The notes under the pieces were generated by a model. The model was not told the DNA's origin. It saw only the letters and a program-made list of their open reading frames with translations, and searched no databases. Positions 10,295-20,689 of a stretch of DNA of 64,000 nt are shown piece after piece. Numbering within the stretch: the first letter of the stretch is position 1; each line of letters begins with the position of its first letter. Source of the DNA: Myxococcota bacterium (GTDB taxonomy: Bacteria > Myxococcota_A > Bradymonadia > UBA7976 > UBA1532); the NCBI GenBank assembly GCA_963169045.1, contig CAUJDF010000058.1:62001-126000 (forward strand), in the 5' to 3' direction. The translations under genes and the position numbers were made by a program.

Positions 10295-13200
10295 ATGGGA
10301 CGCTTCTCCTTGCGCGTGGCGCTGTCGCTCCTGTGGGCCGCGTGCGGCGCCGCGGGCTGTCTCGACCTGCAGGCCGACAAGCCCGCTTGCTTCGGCGATG
10401 CCTGCGGCGGCACGGTGACGCTCGATCTCGCGCCGTGCCTCGGCGGTGCGGACGCCTCGGCGTGCCGCGGGCGCGTCGACGCGCTCGTCGCGGGCGAGGG
10501 CGACAATGCCTGCCTCGTCCTCGAGACGCTCGAGGGTGAGGTCCAGCGCTCCGCGCGGCGCTGGGCCGATGGCGCGCTGACGGAGGGCGCGCCGCTCGCG
10601 TTGCCCCCGCCGGGGAGCCGCCTTCGGGCGGCGCTGTTCTTCCTGCGGACCGGCGATCCGTGCGGCGGGCTGCGCGTCGACGCGCCGTGCGACGGGGCGT
10701 GCATCCTGAAGCTGGGCGCGGTCGAGGGCGTGGCCGCGCGCGCGGGCGGCCTGACGTTCGACTTCCGCGACGGCGATGCGTGCGCGGTCGCCTGGGCCGC
10801 CGGCGCGGCGCCCGCCGAGACGTGCGATCTGCGCGACGAGGACTGTGACGGTCGGGCGGACGAGGACTTCCCGACGCTCGGCGACGCGTGCAGCGACGGC
10901 GAGGGCGCGTGCGAGCGCTCCGGGTTCGTGGTGTGCCACGAGGGGGCGGCGCGGTGCAGCGCCGTCGCGGCGCGCCCCGAAGAGTGCGCGCCCGCCTGCG
11001 AGGGGGGGGAGTGCTGCGACGCCGGCGCGGCGCCGCGGGCCTGCGGCGACGACGGCGTCTGCGCGGGGACGCGCGCCTGCATCGTGGCTGACGGCGCGGT
11101 GCAAGGCACGTGGGGTCCGTGCCTCGACGCCGATGGCATGCCGGTGCCAGAAGCCGGCGACCTCGCCGAGCGCTGCAACGGCCTGGACGACGACTGCGAC
11201 GGCGACGTCGACGAGGGCTTCGGCGTCGCGCAGCGGTGCACGGTCGGCCGCGGCGTCTGCGAGCGCGTGGGGGCGCTGGTCTGCCGCGCGGACGGCTCGG
11301 CGGAATGCGACGCCATCGCCGGCGTCGGGAGCGACGAGATCTGCGACGGCCTCGACAACGACTGCGACGACAGCACCGACGAGGGGCTCGGTCTCGGCGA
11401 GGCCTGCCACCATGGCATCGGCGCCTGCCGCCACGAGGGCATGACTGTCTGCGACGCCGGCGGCGGGGTCGTGTGCAACGCGAGCGCCGGCCCGGCGAGC
11501 GACGAGCTCTGCGGCGACGCGGCCGACAACGACTGTGACGGCAGCACCGACGAGGGCTTCGACGAGGTCGGCACGTCGTGCACGGTCGGCGTCGGCGTCT
11601 GCGAGCAGACGGGCCAGTTCGTCTGCGACCCGCGCGACGCCACGCGGACGACATGCGATCGCCAGCCCGGCATGCCGCGCGACGAGGTGTGCGACCTGCT
11701 CGACAACGACTGCGACACGCAGGTGGACGAAGACTTCAACCTGCAGTTCGACGCCGCGAACTGCGGCCGGTGCGGCTCCGTGTGCGACCTGCCCAACGCG
11801 CGGCCGCGCTGCGAGGCGGGCGAGTGCACGATCGAAGCGCTCGACTGCCTCGGCGGCTTCCGCGACCAGGACGGGGTGGTCGGGAACGGCTGCGAGTGCA
11901 ATCCGAACGCGCCGGATGCGCCCGATCCCGGCCCGATCTTCACCGACGGAAACTGCGACGGCGTCGACGGGGACGCGGAACGCTCCGTGTTCGTCTCGAC
12001 CGCGCACGGGAGCGACCATGCCGGCACCGGACGCATCGACGGGCCCTACCGCACGCTCCTGCACGCCGTGTCCGTGGCGCGGCTCGTCGACGCCGCGGTG
12101 TTGGCGGATGCCGGTACCTACGACCTCGACGGCGAGACGCTGGTGGTGCCAGCGGGCGTGAGCATCCACGGCGGGTACCGCTACGACCCGATCGGCCACA
12201 CCTGGAGCCGCGGGACGCGCGAAGTCAACCCGACGATCATCACCGGTGCGTCCGTCGTTCTGCGTTACGAGGACCTGCACGAGACCACGATGCTCGACAA
12301 CGTCGTCGTCCGCGCGGACGACGCGGCGATGGACGAGAGCTCGGTCGCGCTCCTCGCGGTGAACGTCGGCGACCACCTCGTGCTGCGCAACGTGCGCGCC
12401 GAGGCCGGGCGGGGCGGACGCGGGACCGACGGCGAGGACGGGCGCGCCGGATCGCTGACGGCGGCGCCCGGGCTGCGCGGGCTGTCGATCGACGACGCCT
12501 CCTGTGCGGGGTGCGGCGGAAGCGGCGGCGTCAACAACGCCTGCCCGAGCGGCACGGCGGGTGGCCGCGGCGGCGATGGCATGCGCGCCCGCAACGCAGC
12601 CGGGGCGGCACGCGCGGGCGATCCCGGCGCGGGGGACGGCGCCGGCAGCGGCGGGCCGCCCGGCGGGCCGCTGGCGAGCGGCGGCGATGGCGACCCGGGC
12701 GATGACGGGCCGCACGGCCAGAACGCAGTGTCGTCGGCGCCCGAAGGCCGCATGGACGACGTGATCCGCGATGGCAGTCCGGCGCTCCTCTGGCTCCCGC
12801 GGCTGAGCGGCGTCGCCGGCACCGGGACGCCGGGCAGCGGCGGTGGGGGCGGCGGCGGCGGCGGCGCGATCAACGCCGCCAGCGGTATCGGCGGCGGCGG
12901 CGGCGGCGGCGGCGCGGGCGGCTGCGCCGGGTCGGGCGGCCGCGCCGCGAGCGGCGGTGGCGGCTCGTTCGCCCTGCAGGTGGTCGGCGGGAGCGTCCAT
13001 CTCCGCGAGTGCGAGCTCGTCGCGGGCGAGGGCGGCGACGGCGGCGAAGGCGGGACGGGCGGCACCGGCGCGCCCGGCTCGACCGGGAGCCCGGGCGGCG
13101 GCCGCGGCAGCTGCCCGAACTGCGGCACGGGCGGCGACGGCGGCGACGGCGGCCGCGGCGGCTGCGGCGGCAACTCCGGCGGCGGCGCCGGCGGTCCCAG

Positions 13201-13486
13201 CTTCGCGCTCTTCCGCGTCTCAACGAACCAGCTTCCCGAGAACCTCGCGCTGTCGACCGTCGTGTACGAGACGGTCGAGGGCGAGGCCGTCGCCGAGCCG
13301 GCGGTCGCGGCGGCGCGCACGCTCCTGCCCGGGCAACCCGGACGCGGCGGCGCCGGCGGCGGCGTCGAGGGCTGCGGGGCCGCGGCCGCCTCGGGCCGCG
13401 AAGGCTACGGCGGCCCCGAAGGCTGCTGCCGCCGCAGCGCGCCGTCGCCGGACTGCGGCGATCTCACCGTCTGCGAGGTGCAGTGA
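10295..13486 (+). CDS. Secreted Cys-rich MopE-type lipoprotein with Gly-rich C-terminal half
   Basis: 1063 aa. A lipoprotein signal ends in a CGAAGC lipobox. The first half is Cys-rich and contains several copies of the MopE-type metal-binding motif, such as LDDDCDGDVDEGF and LDNDCDDSTDEG. About residue 560 onward is a DUF1565-like start (YVSTAHGSDHAGTG form) typical of parallel beta-helix surface proteins, and then long Gly-rich stretches with Cys pairs. It is predicted to sit on the outer surface and bind Ca or Cu ions; function unknown. ATG 10295 was preferred to the upstream TTG because it directly precedes the signal peptide. Its stop overlaps the start of the next gene. Confidence 0.88.
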   Translation: MGRFSLRVALSLLWAACGAAGCLDLQADKPACFGDACGGTVTLDLAPCLGGADASACRGRVDALVAGEGDNACLVLETLEGEVQRSARRWADGALTEGAPLALPPPGSRLRAALFFLRTGDPCGGLRVDAPCDGACILKLGAVEGVAARAGGLTFDFRDGDACAVAWAAGAAPAETCDLRDEDCDGRADEDFPTLGDACSDGEGACERSGFVVCHEGAARCSAVAARPEECAPACEGGECCDAGAAPRACGDDGVCAGTRACIVADGAVQGTWGPCLDADGMPVPEAGDLAERCNGLDDDCDGDVDEGFGVAQRCTVGRGVCERVGALVCRADGSAECDAIAGVGSDEICDGLDNDCDDSTDEGLGLGEACHHGIGACRHEGMTVCDAGGGVVCNASAGPASDELCGDAADNDCDGSTDEGFDEVGTSCTVGVGVCEQTGQFVCDPRDATRTTCDRQPGMPRDEVCDLLDNDCDTQVDEDFNLQFDAANCGRCGSVCDLPNARPRCEAGECTIEALDCLGGFRDQDGVVGNGCECNPNAPDAPDPGPIFTDGNCDGVDGDAERSVFVSTAHGSDHAGTGRIDGPYRTLLHAVSVARLVDAAVLADAGTYDLDGETLVVPAGVSIHGGYRYDPIGHTWSRGTREVNPTIITGASVVLRYEDLHETTMLDNVVVRADDAAMDESSVALLAVNVGDHLVLRNVRAEAGRGGRGTDGEDGRAGSLTAAPGLRGLSIDDASCAGCGGSGGVNNACPSGTAGGRGGDGMRARNAAGAARAGDPGAGDGAGSGGPPGGPLASGGDGDPGDDGPHGQNAVSSAPEGRMDDVIRDGSPALLWLPRLSGVAGTGTPGSGGGGGGGGGAINAASGIGGGGGGGGAGGCAGSGGRAASGGGGSFALQVVGGSVHLRECELVAGEGGDGGEGGTGGTGAPGSTGSPGGGRGSCPNCGTGGDGGDGGRGGCGGNSGGGAGGPSFALFRVSTNQLPENLALSTVVYETVEGEAVAEPAVAAARTLLPGQPGRGGAGGGVEGCGAAAASGREGYGGPEGCCRRSAPSPDCGDLTVCEVQ

Positions 13487-14286
13487 TGCGTTCGCTCGTC
13501 GTCGTCCTCGCCGCCGCGCTGGCGCTGCCGGGAACGGCCCTCGCCGGCGACGCGGCCGCGGCGGCGGCGCTCAAGGCGCGGGCCGACGCGTCGTTCAACG
13601 CCGGCGACTTCCCGACGGCGCTCCTGTTGCTCGAGCAGGCCTACCAGGCCGATCCGCAGCCGGGCTTCTTCGCCAACCAGGGCCTCGTGCTCGAGCGACT
13701 CGGCGACTTCGCGCGCGCCGCCGCGGCCTTCGACCGCTACCTGGCCTCCGATCCGCCGCCGGAGAAGCGCGCGGTCATCGAGGCCAAGCTCAACCACCTG
13801 CGACCCGAGGTCGTCGTCTCGAGCGAGCCGGCGGGCGCCGACGTGCACGTCGACAGCGCGCCCGTGCCGCTCGGCCGCACGCCGCTGAAGACGCGCCTGC
13901 TCACCGGCGCGCACTTCGTCGAGCTGCGCCTCGAGGGCCACGAGGTGGCGCGCAGCGAGCTGCGCCTGGAGCCCGGCCAGCCCGCCACGGTGCGGCTCGT
14001 CCTGGTGCCGCGCGCCGCGCCGCCGCCGCCCCCCGCCGCCGACGACCGCCGCGCCACCTGGGGCTGGGTCGGCGTCGGCACCGGCGCGGCCGCGCTCGCG
14101 ACCTCGACGGTCTTCTACTTCCTCGCCCGGAGCGAGCTCGACGCCCGCGACGGCGCCACGAGCGAGCAGGCATGGGACGACCACCAGTCCGCCGCCGAGC
14201 TGCGCGCCGGGGTCCACTACGGCGCCGCCGGCGTCGGCGCGGCCGCGCTCTCGCTCGGCCTCTACCTGCTGCTCACGCACCAGTAG
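13486..14286 (+). CDS. Exported TPR-PEGA protein with C-terminal membrane helices
   Basis: 266 aa. A Sec signal peptide (about 1-21, cleavage after ALA) precedes TPR-like helices (about 25-100), one PEGA domain (about 105-185, with VVVSSEPAGADVHV) and two C-terminal hydrophobic helices (about 195-215 and 245-262) around a short polar loop. It has the same architecture as the protein at 20686. Such proteins are often encoded beside Ser/Thr kinases in myxobacteria and may anchor or sense envelope components; the role is inferred. It overlaps the lipoprotein stop by one base. Its last three codons lie inside a 32-bp direct repeat shared with the ferredoxin gene end. Confidence 0.82.
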   Translation: MRSLVVVLAAALALPGTALAGDAAAAAALKARADASFNAGDFPTALLLLEQAYQADPQPGFFANQGLVLERLGDFARAAAAFDRYLASDPPPEKRAVIEAKLNHLRPEVVVSSEPAGADVHVDSAPVPLGRTPLKTRLLTGAHFVELRLEGHEVARSELRLEPGQPATVRLVLVPRAAPPPPPAADDRRATWGWVGVGTGAAALATSTVFYFLARSELDARDGATSEQAWDDHQSAAELRAGVHYGAAGVGAAALSLGLYLLLTHQ

Positions 14287-14309
14287 TCGGCGCGCACCGT
14301 CACGTCGCC
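14278..14309. repeat. 32-bp direct repeat, copy 1
   Basis: This segment is identical to 14350-14381, 72 bp downstream. It contains the last codons and the stop of the TPR-PEGA gene. On the minus strand it would encode the C-terminal DVTVRADYW of the ferredoxin, so it looks like a duplicate of that gene's 3' end. The flanks do not match. Confidence 0.8.
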
Positions 14310-14348
14310 GGCCTTGCGGGCGCTGGTCGGCGCCTGGCGTTCGTCCAC

Positions 14349-14621
14349 TCACCAGTAGTCGGCGCGCACCGTCACGTCGCCCAGGACGCGCGCGAGGCAC
14401 GCGATGCGCCACGGACCGGGCTCGGCGATGCGCGCCAGCAGGCGCCGCTCGCGCGCATCGGGCGGCGCCATCTCGCCCTCGACCCGCAGCCGGCAGGCGA
14501 CGCACACCCCGAGGCCGCGGCACGAGTAGCCGATCGGCCGGTTCGCGCGCAGCACCGCGCCGAGAAGGCGCGTCCCGCGCGGCACCTGCATCGTGGCGCC
14601 GTCCGGCAGGAAGGTGATCAC
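14349..14621 (-). CDS. Plant-type [2Fe-2S] ferredoxin
   Basis: 90 aa electron carrier. The cluster ligands are visible as SCRGLGVCVAC (C-x5-C-x2-C) and a distal Cys in IACLARV, matching the plant/adrenodoxin-like pattern. Length is normal for the family. Start GTG 14621 overlaps the phosphoesterase stop (GTGA), so the two are probably cotranslated; GTG 14627 is also possible. A flavin reductase that could serve as partner is encoded much further away at 32213, and no direct link is shown. The last codons lie in the 32-bp repeat. Confidence 0.85.
   Translation of the reverse strand: MITFLPDGATMQVPRGTRLLGAVLRANRPIGYSCRGLGVCVACRLRVEGEMAPPDARERRLLARIAEPGPWRIACLARVLGDVTVRADYW
14350..14381. repeat. 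32-bp direct repeat, copy 2
   Basis: Second copy of the 32-bp repeat (see 14278-14309). It forms the functional 3' end of the ferredoxin gene on the minus strand. Confidence 0.8.
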
Positions 14622-15664
14622 GGGCACGCCGGACGCTCGATCGTGAACGTGTCGATCACGTGCGGCGGGCGCAGGTTCCCGGTGCGCGTCGCACGGGCAG
14701 TGCCGACCAGCCGGCCGCCGGCGATCTCGATCTCGACGAAGTGCTGCGCGCCGCTGAACGCGCGCGACGAGGCCACGTCGGCGGGGCGCTCGGCGGGATC
14801 CGCGTCGCGCGCGGGCCCGCGGAACGGCGCCGTGTAGGGGCTCGCGCCGCCGGTGGTGACGTAGAGCGTGCCGTCGTCGGCGCACCGGCGGGCGGCCCCC
14901 GTCCCCTTCGAGGGGCAGAAGCGCTCGTAGTTGTGGTCGTGGCCGGCGAGGACGAGGTCGACGCCGTGCCGGTCGAACACGGGGACGAGCGCGTGGTTGA
15001 AGCGCCGGTCGTCGCTGCCGTGCGACCCGTTCGACCACGTGGGGCGGTGCATCACCACGATCTTCCAGGGGATTCCGGCGGCGCCGGCGAGCAGGCGGTC
15101 GAGCTCGGCGGCGAGCGGCTCGATGCGCGGGACCTCGGTGTCGAGGCCGACGACGAAGGCCGCGCCGAGGTCGACGCCGAAGACGGGGCCGGGGGCGAGG
15201 CCGAGCGCCTCGAAGTGCGGGCCGCGGTCGTGATTGCCGCGCACCGCGATCAGCGGTGGCCACGGCGGCAGGACCCGCAGCAGGTGCAGCCACTCGTCGA
15301 GGCGGCGGCCGTTCTTCACGAGGTCGCCGGTGTGCAGCACGAAGTCGGGTCGGTGCGTCAGGGCCTCGGCGAGGATGGGCGCGAAGTACGCGGACGGGCC
15401 GACGCCGTCGACGCCGGCGCGGCTGTCGCCCATCGCGACGAAGCGCAGCGGCGCGCAGCGGTCGCGCGGACGCGGCGGCACGGTGAAGCGCACGTCGCCG
15501 ACGACGACGTCGTGCGGGCGGTCGCCGTCGAAGCGCACGACGCCGGGCGGCTGCGCGTGGCCGTCGATCGTGACGGGCGCCGCGCCCTCGAAGCGGACGG
15601 CCCAGCCGTCGCCGTCGGGCAGCGTGCGGACGCCGAAGACCAACGCGAGGAGGAGGGAGAGCAC
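14618..15664 (-). CDS. Calcineurin-like metallophosphoesterase (purple acid phosphatase type), exported
   Basis: 348 aa. A short hydrophobic N-terminus suggests export. The dimetal phosphoesterase motifs appear in order: GDSRAG, HTGDLV, GNHDRG, VMHRPTW and GHDHNYER. The last motif is typical of purple-acid-phosphatase-like enzymes. It probably hydrolyses phosphate esters outside the cytoplasm; substrate unknown. The N-terminal 70 residues form a small beta domain, as in Fn3-like caps of this family. A 41-bp tandem repeat and a 9-bp-stem hairpin lie upstream of its start. Coupled to the ferredoxin gene by a 4-nt overlap. Confidence 0.88.
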   Translation of the reverse strand: MLSLLLALVFGVRTLPDGDGWAVRFEGAAPVTIDGHAQPPGVVRFDGDRPHDVVVGDVRFTVPPRPRDRCAPLRFVAMGDSRAGVDGVGPSAYFAPILAEALTHRPDFVLHTGDLVKNGRRLDEWLHLLRVLPPWPPLIAVRGNHDRGPHFEALGLAPGPVFGVDLGAAFVVGLDTEVPRIEPLAAELDRLLAGAAGIPWKIVVMHRPTWSNGSHGSDDRRFNHALVPVFDRHGVDLVLAGHDHNYERFCPSKGTGAARRCADDGTLYVTTGGASPYTAPFRGPARDADPAERPADVASSRAFSGAQHFVEIEIAGGRLVGTARATRTGNLRPPHVIDTFTIERPACP

Positions 15665-15716
15665 GGCGGCAGGATGCGCGGGCCGGCGGCGGCGGGCAAG
15701 CGTGTCGCCCGGGCGC

Positions 15717-15742
15717 GCCGCCGTCCGTCGCGCGACGGCGGC
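15717..15742. promoter_or_regulatory. Hairpin (9-bp stem, 8-nt loop) upstream of phosphoesterase gene
   Basis: GCCGCCGTC at 15717-15725 pairs perfectly with 15734-15742. It lies 53 nt upstream of the minus-strand phosphoesterase start and directly before the 41-bp tandem repeats. It could be a leader structure or operator; high GC makes chance occurrence plausible. Confidence 0.35.
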
Positions 15743-15744
15743 GA

Positions 15745-15908
15745 CCCTCCCGATCGCTCCATCTCGCGATTTCGCCCGCCGAGAGCCCTTCCGATCACTC
15801 CATCTCGCGATTTCGCCCGCCGAGAGCCCTCCCGATCACTCCATCTCGCGATTGCGCCCGCCGAAAGCCCTCCCGATCACTCACTCTCGCGATTTCGCCC
15901 GCTGCGGC
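15745..15908. repeat. Four tandem 41-bp repeats (minisatellite)
   Basis: Units start at 15745, 15786, 15827 and 15868, each beginning CCCT and containing ATCTCGCGATT with a core TCGCGA palindrome. Units 2 and 3 are almost identical; 1 and 4 carry a few changes, and unit 4 diverges at its end. There are no spacers, so it is not CRISPR. It fills most of the 327-bp intergenic gap 15665-15991 between the divergent phosphoesterase and GNAT genes. Confidence 0.85.
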
Positions 15909-15991
15909 TCGGGTCTCGCCCGTCGGCCGCCCTGCGACGCTTCGCCGCGCGCGGCTTGATCGGGGCGCCGCACCTGGCCGAGGCTTCGCGC

Positions 15992-16501
15992 ATGCGTCAC
16001 GCCGTCCGCCCCGCCACGCCCGCCGACGTCCCGCTCATCCTCGCGCTCATCCGCGAGCTCGCCGACTACGAGCGGCTGGCCCACGAGGTCGTCGCCACCG
16101 AGGACGCGCTCGCCGAGCACCTCTTCGGCGCGCGCCCCGCCGCCGAGGTCCTGATCGGCGAATGCGACGGCGAGGCGGTCGGATTCGCCTTGTATTTCCA
16201 GAGCTTCTCGACGTTCCTCGCGCGCCCCGGCCTGTACCTCGAGGACCTGTTCGTGCGCCCCGCCTTCCGCGGCCGCGGCCTCGGGGCGCGCCTGCTCGTC
16301 GAGCTCGCCGCCCTCGCCGTCCAGCGCGGCTGCGGGCGCCTCGAGTGGAGCGTGCTCGACTGGAACGAGCCCGCGCTCGCGTTCTATCGCCGCCTCGGGG
16401 CCGCCCCGATGGCCGAGTGGACCGTCCAGCGGCTCGCCGGCGACGCGCTGCGGGCCGTCGCCGCGCGCCGCGACGTTGCGCCCCATTCGCGGACGGGGTG
16501 A
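15992..16501 (+). CDS. GNAT-family N-acetyltransferase
   Basis: 169 aa with the full GNAT fold. The acetyl-CoA loop is FRGRGLGARLL (R/Q-x-x-G-x-G/A), preceded by LYLEDLFVRP and followed by WNEPALAFYRRLGA. The N-terminus (RPATPADVPLILALIRELADYE) resembles the spermidine/spermine acetyltransferase-like branch, so a polyamine or amino-group substrate is likely but unproved. Cytoplasmic. ATG 15992 directly precedes the fold. It ends 11 nt before the kinase gene at 16513, so it may head that operon. Confidence 0.9.
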   Translation: MRHAVRPATPADVPLILALIRELADYERLAHEVVATEDALAEHLFGARPAAEVLIGECDGEAVGFALYFQSFSTFLARPGLYLEDLFVRPAFRGRGLGARLLVELAALAVQRGCGRLEWSVLDWNEPALAFYRRLGAAPMAEWTVQRLAGDALRAVAARRDVAPHSRTG

Positions 16502-16512
16502 GAATCGCCGCC

Positions 16513-18082
<1,570 letters not shown>

Positions 18083-18102
<20 letters not shown>

Positions 18103-20689
18103 CGCCGTCGCCGCGCTGCTGCTGGGGAGCTGCGCCGAGCTGCCGGCCATCGAGCCGGACACCTGCGGCAACGGCGTCGTCGAGGCGCCCGAGCAGTGCG
18201 ACGGGTTCGGCACCCTCGGCCACGAGACCGTCTGCGGGCGTCCTGACGACGCGCTGCGCGCCTGCCAGTACGTCTGCACCGACGAGACCACGAAGTGCCC
18301 CGCCGGCTGGGGCTGCGACGCCAACCGCATCTGCCGCTTCCCCACCGGCGCGTACCGGCCGCCGGTCGCCGCGCCCGCCGGACTGCGCGACGTGGCCGTG
18401 GGCGACGTCGACGGCGACGGGCCGCGCGACGTGGTGGGCCTGACGACGAAGGGCGCGGCCGTGCAGGCGTGGTACGGCCAGGGCGACGGCGCGCTCGGCG
18501 CCCGCTTCCACGCGTCGATCGGCGAGGCCACCGGGACGCCGGGCTACGGCGATCTCGACGGCGACGGCCTGCTCGACGCCGTCGTGCCGCAGGGCCCCGG
18601 CCTGTACGTGCTGCTCGCCCGCCGCGAGCGCGTCATGGAGCCCGTCGCCTACAGCTCGATCCAGCTGCCGCCGTTCCGCGACGAGACGCAGGTGCTGCCG
18701 GTCTCGCTGCCGGCGGCGTACTCGGCGCCGGCGATGTTCGGCCGGCTCGGCCGCCAGATGATCCTGCGCTTCATCGATCCCACCAGCCCCGAGCGGGACG
18801 CCCCGGTCCTGCAGTTGGGTCCGCACTTCGTGGAGCAGCTCGCCGGGCGCATCCCGCGGATCGACCTGCACGGCGGCGGCACCGACGCGCCGGCCGAGGA
18901 GCTGGCGCTCGGCTTCCTCGGCGAGCCCGAGGCGGTCGTGGTCGCCGCGATGGTGGGGGCGCGCCTCGCCGACGTCGTGCCGGTCCGCACGACGACGGTG
19001 GCGCTGCCGGGCCGGCTGCACATCGACGGGAGAACGACGCCGATCGCGCCCGGCGACGACGACGCCTTCGAGCGCGCGGCGCTGCGCTTCGCCGAGATGA
19101 ACGGCGACGACCGCCCCGACCTGCTCGCATCCGTCCTGCAGGGCGGCGTGCAGGCGGTGGCCGTGGCGTTCGGGCGGGGCGACGGCACCTTCGAGCCCGC
19201 GATGCTCGATCCCCGCTTCGACGCGATCGCGAGCCCGCCGCCCGCGGGCGCCTGCCCCGGCGAGCACCTCCGCGGCGGATCGCCCTGGCCGCTCGCCGCC
19301 GGCGACCTCGACGGCGACGGCATCGCCGACTTCGTGACCGGCGACGGCGTCTACCTCAGCAAGGCGATCGCGGAGGGCGTCTACACCCTCTGCCGCACGG
19401 CGAAGGGCGACTTCCGCCGCGCCGCCCTCGTCGACTTCAACCGCGACGGCCGGCTCGACATCGCCTCGTCGCCGTCCGACGTCCCGGGCGTCGAGATACG
19501 GCTCAACGACGGCGCGGGCACCTTCAGCCGCCGCTTCGTCGACACCGCCTCGCCGCCGGCCATCCTCCGCGTCGGAGACTTCGACGGCGACTTCGTCGGC
19601 GACGTGGCCTTCGTCGAGCGGACCGACGACGCCGACGACCGCCTCTCGGTCCTGTTCGGCGCCGTCGACGGCGCGCCGGACGCGCCCGTGGAGATGGGGC
19701 GGCTGCGGGCCATCGAGTACATCGAGCCGGGTTACACGCCCGTCGGCGAAGCCGATCTGACGAACGACCTCATGGTGCAGTCGAGCGCGGAGCGCGGCGG
19801 TCAGGGCGCGCGCTCCATCGCGATCATGATCGGCACGCCGCAGCGCCGCATGCTGTCGCCCTTCCTGCTGCGCCGGGCGGGCCGCGACGGCGCCGACCAG
19901 CAGGAGCACGCCGCCGCCGTGGTCGTCGGCCGCTTCCACACGCCCGACCTCGAGGACGCGCTCCCCGACCTGCTCGCCATCGCCTGGGCCGACGGCGACC
20001 GCGCGCCGGTGCCCAACCTCTGGCTCGCGCGCGGCCGCGGCGGCGCCGAGTTCAACGTCGAGGACGTTCGCGTCGTATCGCCGACCTGCGCGCCCGACTT
20101 CGGGTGGCGCGGCGCCGCCTTCGCGGCGGGCGACCTCGACGGCGACCGCGCCGACGAGCTGGTCGCCGTCGAGCGCGCCGACGCCGCCCGGGCGCTCGTG
20201 CTCCGCCTGAAGGGGAGCGCCAACGCGGCGGCGATCGAATGCGCGTTCGTGCCGCTCCCCGTCGCCCTCGCGGGCCGCCCGCAGATCGCGCTCGAGGATC
20301 TCGACGGCGACGGAGCGCGCGACCTGCTCGTCGCCGCGCGCGGCCCGGGCGGGGCCTCGGGCGGTGTGGCGGTGGCCTGGAACGACGGCGGGCGCCTCGG
20401 CGAGGCGGTCGCGCTGCCCATCCCGCCGTCGACGACCGTCCTCGGCGCGGCGGCGCTCAACGCCGACGGAGACGCCGCCCCCGAGATCGCGGCGCTGACG
20501 ACGGCTGGCACCTTCCTCCTCGATCTGACCGGCCGCGAGGCGACCCTCGCGGCGTCCCCGGCGCTGCCGCCCTCGCGGACGGGCGTGTGGCTGCAGGCGG
20601 CGGACACCGACGGCGACGGCCTGACCGACCTGGTCGTCGGCGGCGAGGCGCAGATCGAGGTCCACCGCGCGGTGCCGAGCGGACCATGA
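18083..20689 (+). CDS. FG-GAP/VCBS-repeat surface lipoprotein
   Basis: 868 aa. A lipoprotein signal ends in LLLGSC. A Cys-rich region with the NGVVEAPEQCDG form (a myxobacterial Cys-rich repeat header) leads into many FG-GAP/VCBS-type Ca-binding repeats, for example GDVDGDGPRDVV, GDLDGDGLLDAV, GDLDGDGIADFV and EDLDGDGARDLL, predicted to form a beta-propeller. Probably displayed on the cell surface, binding a carbohydrate or protein partner. It overlaps the kinase gene by 20 nt and the TPR-PEGA gene by 4 nt, so the three are translationally linked. Confidence 0.9.

Noticed and set aside
15745-15908. Possible CRISPR array
   Set aside because: Contiguous 41-bp units without spacers and no cas genes nearby.
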